Assembly: GCA_002727485.1 (NCBI GenBank)
Contig: PBXE01000005.1
Location: 7,840-16,656 of the forward strand
Direction: 5' to 3'
Origin: Methanobacteriota archaeon
Lineage (GTDB): Archaea; Thermoplasmatota; Poseidoniia; Poseidoniales; Poseidoniaceae
Length of the DNA: 8,817 bases
Below are positions 1 through 5,982 of the stretch, piece after piece (within the stretch, counting starts at the first letter, position 1; each line of letters opens with the position of its first letter). The notes under the pieces are model-generated. The model ran no database searches. It saw only the letters and a program-made list of their open reading frames with translations, and was not told the origin of the DNA. Position numbers and translations under genes: made by a program.

Positions 1-60
1 CCTTCAAAGTGTCAGTTACATTAGAGTAAGTGTGATAGATAACAAGCATTAGGATTTGTT
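1..60 (+). other. Leader region, possible tail of an upstream gene
   Basis: This stretch precedes the first complete gene. Two short frames are open from the window edge. One ends at TAA 27-29 and would give a C-terminus reading FKVSVTLE. The other ends at TAG 49-51 and would end in VIDNKH. Either could be the end of a truncated upstream gene, but neither is long enough to recognise. AGGA at 51-54 is a plausible weak ribosome binding site for the ATG at 61. No clear promoter is visible, so the first gene may be transcribed from further upstream. Confidence 0.3.
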
Positions 61-807
61 ATGGCGGTTGACCGAATGCAGTGGGGCGCTGAAAGTTGGC
101 AGTATGCTGACTTGTATATGCCCGATGACCCTTCGCCATACCAGAAAGATGTTGGAATTCCATGCATAATGTTGATTCATGGAGGTTTTTGGAAGGAAAA
201 ATATGATTCGGATTTGATGAAGCCGATTGCCCTTGATTTAGCCGAGGCTGGTGTTGCTGCATGGAATATCGAATTTAAACGATGGAGTGAAGACGATGAT
301 GGTGTTTGGATGGACACTTTGTCAGATGTTATGCGAGCATGGGGGCAATTGGCATTACTTCCTGGAATTGATATTACTCGTTCAATGATACTAGGGCATT
401 CGGCTGGAGGGCAATTAGCGCTAATTCTAGCATCTAAAGCCGAAAGAAAACCATGGCTGGCAATTGCTCAAGCACCGATAACAGATTTGGTCGCATCAGA
501 TCATGCAAAATTATCCGATGATGGAGATGCTGTCAGGCGCTGGTTAGGATGCAGCCCTGAAGAAAACCCTAAGTTATGGTCACAACTTAATCCGGTAGAT
601 AATCCACCAATTTCACCTGTACTGATTATTCATGGCGAACAAGATGATGAAGTTCCCCCTGAGCAATCTGAAACATATACAAGAGTAATGAATGCCAAAG
701 GTGCTGATGTTCAGAAGTTATGGCTACCTGGAGACCATTTTTCGATTATTGATGTTGCCAGTGATGATTGGCTTGTTCAACTTAATGCTATTCTCGATTG
801 GCTTTAA
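61..807 (+). CDS. Alpha/beta hydrolase, kynurenine formamidase (arylformamidase)-like
   Basis: This 248-residue serine hydrolase has the full alpha/beta-hydrolase signature set. HGGFW at residues 40-44 is the oxyanion-hole motif and is close to the HGGYW of animal and yeast kynurenine formamidases. GHSAGG at 112-117 is the nucleophile elbow, with Ser114. Asp195 in GEQDDEVP and His226 in GDHF complete the triad. There is no signal peptide, so the protein should be cytosolic. The family includes enzymes that release formate from N-formylkynurenine, and also general acyl esterases. The SDR downstream and the muconate semialdehyde-type dehydrogenase further right favour the kynurenine role, but that is inference. 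The start at 61 is supported by an in-frame stop at 40-42 and AGGA at 51-54. The next gene lies 38 bases downstream on the same strand, so the two are probably co-transcribed. The fold is certain; the substrate is moderately supported. Confidence 0.85.
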   Translation: MAVDRMQWGAESWQYADLYMPDDPSPYQKDVGIPCIMLIHGGFWKEKYDSDLMKPIALDLAEAGVAAWNIEFKRWSEDDDGVWMDTLSDVMRAWGQLALLPGIDITRSMILGHSAGGQLALILASKAERKPWLAIAQAPITDLVASDHAKLSDDGDAVRRWLGCSPEENPKLWSQLNPVDNPPISPVLIIHGEQDDEVPPEQSETYTRVMNAKGADVQKLWLPGDHFSIIDVASDDWLVQLNAILDWL

Positions 808-845
808 TGCGAATACATATGATGGGAAACCTCTTGGAGTAATTC

Positions 846-1661
846 ATGGAACTACTTGGTACTGATTTTCCTTATTCTGAAAATTCATTACATGGAAAGC
901 ATGCTTTAATCTGTGGCGCTAGTAAGGGGATCGGCTCTGCTACTGCTAAAATGATGGCTAAAGCTGGCGCTAATGTCAGTATTTGTGCACGTAACAAAGA
1001 TGCACTAACTGAGTTACTTGGTCAATTAAATCTACTCGGCAATGGTAAGCACCAAATGTTTGTAATCGATTTGGAAGATAGTGAATCGTTAAGTGAAAAA
1101 ATTGATACTGTTCTATCAGAACAAGGACCTGTTCACATATTGGTAAATAATTCTGGAGGTCCGCCCGGAGGTCCATTACTATCAAATAACATAGAAGATT
1201 TTGAAGCTCCTTTCAAGAGACACCTACACGCTTCTCATATTTTAGTAAAGAAACTTGCACCTCACATGGTCAACCAAAATTATGGTAGAATTATTCAAAT
1301 TATTTCTACTTCAGTCAAAGAGCCGATTCCAAATATTGGACTCTCGAATACTCTTAGAGGTGCTATGGCCTCTTGGGCCAAATCTCTATCTCGTGAACTA
1401 GACCCCTGTATTACGATTAATAATGTGCTTCCGGGATTCACTGATACTGAGAGGCTAGGGAGTTTAGCAAATTCTATTCATGAAAGAACTGGGAAAAGTG
1501 AAGAAGAAATCCACCAATCATGGATAGAACAAGTACCAATTGGTCGATTAATAGATCCACTAGAAACCGCATCAGCCATCGTATTTCTTTCAATGCCAGC
1601 ATCTGGTGGAATTCGAGGAGTCTCTCTAGCAGTTGATGGTGGAAGATTACGAAGTATCTAA
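846..1661 (+). CDS. SDR-family (short-chain dehydrogenase) protein with atypical active site
   Basis: This 271-residue cytosolic Rossmann-fold protein belongs to the classical short-chain dehydrogenase family. The cofactor loop is CGASKGIG at residues 23-30, and the conserved NNxGG motif is NNSGG at 101-105, followed by the unusual PPGGP. PG at 196-197 and the C-terminal LAVDGG at 261-266 also match the family. Aligned by eye with FabG, Ser154 of the catalytic set is kept, but the Tyr position is Ser167 and the Lys position is Arg171 (SNTLR), so YxxxK has become SxxxR. I recall SDR relatives with an SNTxR segment and a GGPPGGP-like motif, some near 3-hydroxyanthranilate degradation genes, which would fit the formamidase-like gene upstream. 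The start is supported by GGAGT at 836-840, five bases before ATG. The stop directly abuts the stop of the convergent nuclease. Family membership is certain; reaction and substrate are unknown, and the annotation 3-oxoacyl-ACP reductase would be unsafe. Confidence 0.88.
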   Translation: MELLGTDFPYSENSLHGKHALICGASKGIGSATAKMMAKAGANVSICARNKDALTELLGQLNLLGNGKHQMFVIDLEDSESLSEKIDTVLSEQGPVHILVNNSGGPPGGPLLSNNIEDFEAPFKRHLHASHILVKKLAPHMVNQNYGRIIQIISTSVKEPIPNIGLSNTLRGAMASWAKSLSRELDPCITINNVLPGFTDTERLGSLANSIHERTGKSEEEIHQSWIEQVPIGRLIDPLETASAIVFLSMPASGGIRGVSLAVDGGRLRSI

Positions 1662-2642
1662 TTATCGATATAGGTCAAACCAAACTGGATAATGGTCCGA
1701 AACATTCGATGAATTAAATGATGTATAATCGATACCCCAACTTCCAACTAACCTGCCACTTAAATCTCCTGTAGTAACTATTCGGTCATAGGCACATTCT
1801 GATGATGCGACTGTCGTATCTGCCGAATCCGGAACCAGCCAAGTATAGTTTGAATTTCTCATCGGAGATTGCCATAATTCTTCAGATGAAGCATAACTAC
1901 AATCGGCGTTATAATCTCCGAGGACAACAATATCGGGTTCATTTGGATTTTGTTGTTGATAGTCCTGAACAACTGTATGTAACGCATTTATTTCTTCCAT
2001 GGCGATTGCTGGTTTAGTATGAATATTGATGAGTGTAAAATTAAATCCGGAATTATTACCACTTTCATTCAACATCTCAAAACTCCCAATGTATGGTTCT
2101 TTTTGGAATAAATCAAACTCTGAATCATTATACAATGAACCATTAATCGGCGAAAATACCGTAGTATTGTAATAAAATGCATATTGCTCTTGGTAAGAAG
2201 TATCATCTTCTTGCTGTCCACTCCTTTCACTTAGTAGCATATCCCAAGTATTGTTGGAGCGGTTATTTATTTGCTCAAGAAAATCATAAGGAACTGTTTG
2301 ATCGATATCTCTTATCTCTTGTACTGAAACCATATCATATTGCAATACAGTATCTACCAAAACGCTAACAACTTCTGGTTTACCCATCTTGGTTTCACCA
2401 AAAACCTTGATGTTGAATGTTGCTATTCGTGCGACTTCTGAACGATTAAGTTCGGGTATTTCGCGAGCGATTGTTTCGTTATCTAATCTGTCCGAATCCT
2501 TATCTTCTGAGTCGTCACTAGAATCAACATAAACAAAAACTGTGTTTTCGTCTTTGTGAATGACTAAGTGTATAGTCATCGGTGCAAGAATAAGAATTGC
2601 AACTAGACTCAATGCTTGAAGATAACCATCCAATGAACCCAT
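1662..2642 (-). CDS. Membrane-anchored or secreted DNase I-like endonuclease
   Basis: This 326-residue protein has a hydrophobic segment at about residues 7-28, an acidic Ser/Asp-rich linker at 40-54, and an endonuclease/exonuclease/phosphatase domain from about 70 to the end. The domain is colinear with vertebrate DNase I: FNIKVFGETKM (76-86), VQEIRD (107-112), SYQEQY (149-154), NIHTKP (206-211), GDYNADCSY (242-250), PDSADTT (271-277), CAYDRIV (283-289) and SDHYPV (315-320). By alignment from memory with bovine DNase I, the active-site set is kept: Asn77, Glu109, Arg111, Tyr150, Glu152, His208, Asp243, Asn245, Asp286, Asp316 and His317. The only two cysteines, Cys248 and Cys283, match the structural disulfide of DNase I. 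There are 13 Asn-x-Ser/Thr sites. It probably cleaves DNA outside the cell, with Ca/Mg. The charge around the membrane segment does not settle its orientation. It is transcribed opposite to all neighbours, with its own promoter. Confidence 0.93.
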   Translation of the reverse strand: MGSLDGYLQALSLVAILILAPMTIHLVIHKDENTVFVYVDSSDDSEDKDSDRLDNETIAREIPELNRSEVARIATFNIKVFGETKMGKPEVVSVLVDTVLQYDMVSVQEIRDIDQTVPYDFLEQINNRSNNTWDMLLSERSGQQEDDTSYQEQYAFYYNTTVFSPINGSLYNDSEFDLFQKEPYIGSFEMLNESGNNSGFNFTLINIHTKPAIAMEEINALHTVVQDYQQQNPNEPDIVVLGDYNADCSYASSEELWQSPMRNSNYTWLVPDSADTTVASSECAYDRIVTTGDLSGRLVGSWGIDYTSFNSSNVSDHYPVWFDLYR

Positions 2643-2660
2643 AACTATTACGCTACAGGC

Positions 2661-2676
2661 TTTTGTATAATTAATA
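2661..2676 (-). promoter_or_regulatory. TATA-like promoter element of the nuclease gene
   Basis: Read on the - strand, this segment is an AT-rich TATA-like stretch containing AATTATACAA, centred about 26 bases upstream of the nuclease ATG. That is the spacing expected for an archaeal TATA box driving a leaderless or nearly leaderless mRNA, and no Shine-Dalgarno sequence precedes this start. Read on the + strand, the same bases contain TATAAT at 2666-2671, which could instead be a bacterial -10 for the divergent TPR gene, although no good -35 is seen. The call rests on position and composition only. Confidence 0.4.
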
Positions 2677-2689
2677 TTTTTGAAAATAT
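2674..2689. repeat. Inverted repeat in the divergent promoter region
   Basis: ATATTTT at 2674-2680 and AAAATAT at 2683-2689 form a perfect 7-bp inverted repeat around a 2-base centre (TG). It lies between the divergent nuclease and TPR genes, beside the TATA-like element. The position suits an operator for a dimeric regulator acting on one or both genes. In AT-rich DNA a repeat of this size can arise by chance, so the regulatory role is inference. Confidence 0.35.
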
Positions 2690-2724
2690 GGCTTAGAATA
2701 TGTTAATCATCAAATGGTTCTGGG

Positions 2725-3570
2725 ATGGTCATGAACGGGGAAGTATCTCCTGAACAGGCCCGTAAGATTCTTGATATGCTAACCGAAGGAGAAGCATTGG
2801 ATAATGTAAATACCTCGCTAGCACTAAGACTGATTCCTCTTGCAGAGGAACTAGATGATTCAACTCTAGTAGGACGATTGCTTGAACATGCTTTGAATGT
2901 GGCTCAAGATGATGTTGAGAAGGGATGGGCTGAATTTGAAATCTTAAAGTTGAATGATTCACAAATCGATAAGTTCAGTGAACTAGCTTCAAGAATCGAC
3001 GAACTCATTGACGGAAGTGCATTATCCGCAGCCATACTACATCATCTAGGTTTGATGTATTTGGCTCAATCAGATTATGAAAATACAAAACTTTTCACAA
3101 ACCGTTCGATTAGATTAAGAGAGTCTATAGGTGATGAACCGGGGATGGTTTATGGTTTAGCAGTGCTCGAAGCATGTTGTAAGAGAGAGAACCTTCATGA
3201 TGAAGCTATTATACACGGAACAAGGCGTCTTGAAATTTTAATGAAATTGGAAGATGTTGATGGGCAAATCGAAGCTCTAAGTGATTTAGCTCATACACAA
3301 GCCACACTAGGTTCATTCGATGCTGCTCAAGATTTATACAACCAATCACTAAAATTGGCATCCGAAATGGAAGATGTTTCTGGCCAGTTAGTTGCTAGAT
3401 GGGGTCTAGCCGATATTGCGGAAATTGCAGGAGATTATCAAACTGCAATGATTCAACTTTCCGATAGTCTTCACACATTTATCGCTATGGGAATTACCGC
3501 ACCACCTCAAATTAGAGACAGAATCGAAGCATTGGCCAATCTTGAACAACCTCAAAATGATAAAGAATAA
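2725..3570 (+). CDS. Tetratricopeptide (TPR) repeat protein
   Basis: This 281-residue soluble, helical, acidic protein has no signal peptide or membrane segment. The C-terminal half contains three consecutive repeats of about 40 residues, at 136-175, 176-215 and 216-255, each opening with a G-D-E-P-G or E-D-V-x-G turn and carrying the TPR pattern of small and large residues (for example LGSFDAAQDLYNQSLKLA at 195-212). A further repeat is visible at about 98-132 (LGLMYLAQSDYENTKLF), and a degenerate one may lie near residues 30-60. The 40-residue spacing resembles the longer TPR variant found in signalling scaffolds. Such proteins bind other proteins; the partner here is unknown. An in-frame stop at 2704-2706 limits the start to ATG 2725 or ATG 2731, and neither has a good Shine-Dalgarno sequence. 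It is divergent from the nuclease gene, with which it may share regulation. Confidence 0.85.
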   Translation: MVMNGEVSPEQARKILDMLTEGEALDNVNTSLALRLIPLAEELDDSTLVGRLLEHALNVAQDDVEKGWAEFEILKLNDSQIDKFSELASRIDELIDGSALSAAILHHLGLMYLAQSDYENTKLFTNRSIRLRESIGDEPGMVYGLAVLEACCKRENLHDEAIIHGTRRLEILMKLEDVDGQIEALSDLAHTQATLGSFDAAQDLYNQSLKLASEMEDVSGQLVARWGLADIAEIAGDYQTAMIQLSDSLHTFIAMGITAPPQIRDRIEALANLEQPQNDKE

Positions 3571-3571
3571 G

Positions 3572-3581
3572 TTGTATACAA
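3572..3581. promoter_or_regulatory. Palindrome TTGTATACAA upstream of the oxidoreductase cluster
   Basis: TTGTATACAA is a perfect 10-bp palindrome directly after the TPR stop codon and about 40 bases before the flavin oxidoreductase ATG. It could be a TATA-like promoter element with a transcription start near 3600, or an operator half of the downstream three-gene cluster. The evidence is composition and position only. Confidence 0.25.
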
Positions 3582-3620
3582 AGTTATGAATTGAAAACTG
3601 TTGGAGGGTATGGTGGTAGT

Positions 3621-4871
3621 ATGGAACATGACATCTTCTTTTCCATAAGTCAGACACCGGATGGCGATGGAAATATTCCAACTGAAGCAGAGATGTTTGA
3701 AAATTATTTTGAGCAACTTGTCTGTGCTGATAAGCTAGGTTTTGGCTGTGGCTGGATTGCTCAGGCTCACTTATCTACTGAAACTCAAAAGAATAATTCT
3801 AATCCAGTCGTACCACATTGGAAAGGAGAAGTGGGGCTTTGTACTGACTTTCCTCAACTAGCCATGGAAAGTTTTAGAAAAACTGAGAACATCAATATCG
3901 GTTCTGCTGTAATTAGTATTTTAGCGAGTGGAGGACCTATTGCTCAAGCAGAAAGAATTGCCAATACTGTTCAATTCCTTACGATGATAGATGACAAGCG
4001 AAAATTGAATATTGGATTTAGTGCAGGAAGATTTGAGTTTATGGCTCGCCCATACGGAGTAGTGCCTAGAACAAAATATGAACAGTCTGCCTGGCCAGCG
4101 CTTCGTGGACAAATTTTTATGGAAGCTAGTGAGATTTTCTTAAGATTGCTGAAAGGAGAGAAAATCAGCAGTGACGATATAAGAAAAACTATTCTTACAA
4201 GAGATAATTTTCGTAGCGATGAAGATTGGTTGAAAGTTCAAAATGATTATTGTCAAGCAATGGAAATAAAAGATTTACCAAATAGTATCGAAATACCTAA
4301 CAGATATGATTTCGAAGAGATTTCAATTATTCCAAAACAATGGGACAGAAATAGGTTGGAACTAATTGCTGGAACTCATGACCCCCGTGCTCAAAACTTT
4401 GTCAATAAGTTCATGCCAGTAAAAGTATTCAATCTTTCAATTACATCTCCAGAGATAATAGATGAAACCCATGAAAGAATGTCTAAAATCTTCCACCAAG
4501 ATGGCGGAAAATGGCAGAGAAGAGATATGCCTAGGACCAGTTTTGTATTTCTTAATGATGAGCAAGATCTAACTCCTCAACAACAAAGTGATGCCGCCAA
4601 AAAAGAGGCATCGCTTGCTCTAGAAGCTTACTGGAATGCTCTAGAAGGAACAATAGACCCAAATAAAGTAGCTAAGGCCGCTAATAATGCATTGATAGGA
4701 AATGTCGAAGAAATCGCTCAGCAAATGGTCGAAAGATTTGATCCTGATGATCGTATTATGGCCTGGTTCGACTTCTTCAATCACGACTCAAAGAGAGTAT
4801 GTCGAAACATGACTGCATATATGAACAAAGTAGCCCCATTGGTCGAGAAATTACTGGAGGAGAAACAATGA
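3621..4871 (+). CDS. LLM-class (luciferase-like) flavin-dependent oxidoreductase
   Basis: This 416-residue cytosolic protein of the bacterial luciferase-like family is expected to use reduced flavin (FMNH2 or F420) in a TIM barrel. The recognisable core is INIGSAVISI (91-100), then SGGPIAQAERIANTVQFL (103-120) with the family's P-x-x-x-A-E-x-x-A pattern, followed by KLNIGFSAGRFEF (128-140), where a GxGxG-like turn is expected. The C-terminal LIGNVEEIAQQMVERFDP (358-375) matches the family's closing GxxxEVAxQ helix. It is longer than the usual 330-360 residues because of an insertion at about 175-245. The substrate is not recognisable; relatives include alkane, nitrilotriacetate and pyrimidine-ring oxygenases. 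I chose ATG 3621, with GGAGGG upstream at 3603-3608 and GGTGG at 3612-3616, over a TTG at 3591 that would add ten glycine-rich, unfamily-like residues. It overlaps the next gene by four bases (ATGA), so the pair is translationally coupled. Confidence 0.85.
   Translation: MEHDIFFSISQTPDGDGNIPTEAEMFENYFEQLVCADKLGFGCGWIAQAHLSTETQKNNSNPVVPHWKGEVGLCTDFPQLAMESFRKTENINIGSAVISILASGGPIAQAERIANTVQFLTMIDDKRKLNIGFSAGRFEFMARPYGVVPRTKYEQSAWPALRGQIFMEASEIFLRLLKGEKISSDDIRKTILTRDNFRSDEDWLKVQNDYCQAMEIKDLPNSIEIPNRYDFEEISIIPKQWDRNRLELIAGTHDPRAQNFVNKFMPVKVFNLSITSPEIIDETHERMSKIFHQDGGKWQRRDMPRTSFVFLNDEQDLTPQQQSDAAKKEASLALEAYWNALEGTIDPNKVAKAANNALIGNVEEIAQQMVERFDPDDRIMAWFDFFNHDSKRVCRNMTAYMNKVAPLVEKLLEEKQ
4856..4860 (+). 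promoter_or_regulatory. Ribosome binding site GGAGG for the asparaginase-like gene
   Basis: A full GGAGG lies seven bases before ATG 4868, inside the last codons of the flavin oxidoreductase gene. It decides the start: the open frame extends 23 codons further upstream to an ATG at 4799, but that start lacks such a site and would lie deep in the preceding gene. Confidence 0.75.
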
Positions 4872-5980
4872 CTGAAGATAATCTTCCATCCGCAGTAACA
4901 GGTGGTAAACCGGGGAGTTCAATGTACCCTAAATCATCTCTTGGTGAAAATATCGATGGAATTCCGACTGGGCGAGAAGTTGCGTGGGAGCCTTTGGTTG
5001 ATTATCGAAGAAATGGTGTTTCTGAAACGACAATTCACGGAGCGGTTGCTTGGGCTCATGGCGAAGAAGTAATACACTCATTTGGCGGCAATGTTCTTTG
5101 TTATGGTCGTTCTATGATGAAACCATTCATGCTAAAGGCATTTACCAAAGAACTAGAAGATGCTACTTGGGAACAAAAAGCAATATCTGTGGCATCCCAT
5201 AATGGAGACACCGAACACGTTGCAGCTGCTCAATCTCTTCTTTCAGAATCCGAATGGCCGCTGATGTTGACGCCCTTGGATGTGCCACTGATACAGTTTG
5301 GCCGACAGGTTAGAAGACCTAGAAGGTGGTATCATACATGCTCAGGTGAGCACTCAGCAATTCTGCATGGATGTAGGAAGAAAGGATGGAATAGAGCAGG
5401 TTATACACTTCCATCTCATGAAGTATTCAATGCTTACATGACTCAAATTCGTACATACCTTGGAGAAGATTGGAACCCTATACGAATTGCCAAAGATGGT
5501 TGTGGCTTACCTACAGTATCCAATACTGTATCAGAACTAGCTCAAATTTACGCTGGGCTTGTTAGAGATAAAGAAGATGATTGGATATGGGAGGCGATGA
5601 TAAGAAATCCTGATTTAGTTGGTGGATTCAATCGATTGGACTCTACAATTTTAAAGGCTGGTGAAGGTAATGTCATCGCTAAAGAAGGCGCTGATGGTTT
5701 ACTTGGATTAGCAATTCAGCATCCAGAATATCCTAAGGGATTAGGAGTAGTAATCAAAATTGCGCATGGATGGAATTCACAAGCAACATGGTATGTTGCC
5801 AGAGCAATTCTTGGTGTTCTTGGAATAAAACTTAGAAATCCATATCCTCTACACCGTCAAAAAGCCTTCATCGTCCCTGGAATAGTTCCTAAAAAATACC
5901 TTGAATCATTAGAGAAAATCGATACTTGGGATGAATGGGACCCTGACCAGGACAGATGGTCATATGATATCGAGGTTTGA
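4868..5980 (+). CDS. Asparaginase II-family (Rhizobium-type) amidohydrolase
   Basis: This 370-residue protein matches the asparaginase II family typified by Rhizobium etli ReAV, unrelated to the E. coli enzymes. The motifs appear in order: YGRSMMKPF (79-87) with the catalytic SxxK pair Ser82/Lys85, SHNGDTEHV (110-118), CSGEH (158-162), KDGCGLP (209-215), LVGGFNRLD (250-258) and AKEGADG (271-277) with Lys272. By alignment from memory, Cys158 and Cys212 match the metal-binding Cys135 and Cys189 of ReAV with identical 54-residue spacing, but the usual CSGKH lysine is Glu161 here. The N-terminus carries about 40 extra residues before the domain. The expected reaction is hydrolysis of asparagine to aspartate and ammonia; a different amide substrate is possible given the substitution and the operon. 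No signal peptide is seen, so it should be cytosolic. It is coupled to the gene before (ATGA overlap) and lies two bases from the next start. Confidence 0.85.
   Translation: MTEDNLPSAVTGGKPGSSMYPKSSLGENIDGIPTGREVAWEPLVDYRRNGVSETTIHGAVAWAHGEEVIHSFGGNVLCYGRSMMKPFMLKAFTKELEDATWEQKAISVASHNGDTEHVAAAQSLLSESEWPLMLTPLDVPLIQFGRQVRRPRRWYHTCSGEHSAILHGCRKKGWNRAGYTLPSHEVFNAYMTQIRTYLGEDWNPIRIAKDGCGLPTVSNTVSELAQIYAGLVRDKEDDWIWEAMIRNPDLVGGFNRLDSTILKAGEGNVIAKEGADGLLGLAIQHPEYPKGLGVVIKIAHGWNSQATWYVARAILGVLGIKLRNPYPLHRQKAFIVPGIVPKKYLESLEKIDTWDEWDPDQDRWSYDIEV
5972..5976 (+). promoter_or_regulatory. Ribosome binding site GAGGT for the aldehyde dehydrogenase
   Basis: GAGGT ends six bases before ATG 5983, at the very end of the asparaginase-like gene. 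It favours ATG 5983 over an in-frame TTG at 5977, which would touch the site directly. Confidence 0.65.
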
Positions 5981-5982
5981 AA

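Noticed and set aside
1155..1174. Direct repeat GGAGGTCC separated by GCCC
   Set aside because: It simply encodes the conserved GGPPGGP segment of the SDR protein.
846..1661. Annotation of the SDR as FabG (3-oxoacyl-ACP reductase)
   Set aside because: The YxxxK pair required by FabG is absent and the neighbours are not fatty acid genes.
2714..2734. Six-codon upstream ORF (MVLGWS) overlapping the TPR start
   Set aside because: Too short and without a ribosome binding site; in AT-rich sequence such mini-ORFs arise by chance.
3591..3620. TTG start for the flavin oxidoreductase
   Set aside because: It adds ten residues (MKTVGGYGGS) that look like translated leader, including the GGAGG region itself; ATG 3621 begins the domain directly.
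4799..4867. Longer start for the asparaginase-like protein at ATG 4799
   Set aside because: The extra 23 codons lie inside the flavin oxidoreductase gene and have no ribosome binding site, whereas ATG 4868 has GGAGG at ideal spacing and an ATGA overlap.
5977..5982. TTG start of the aldehyde dehydrogenase overlapping the previous stop
   Set aside because: GAGGT touches this TTG with no spacing but sits six bases from ATG 5983.
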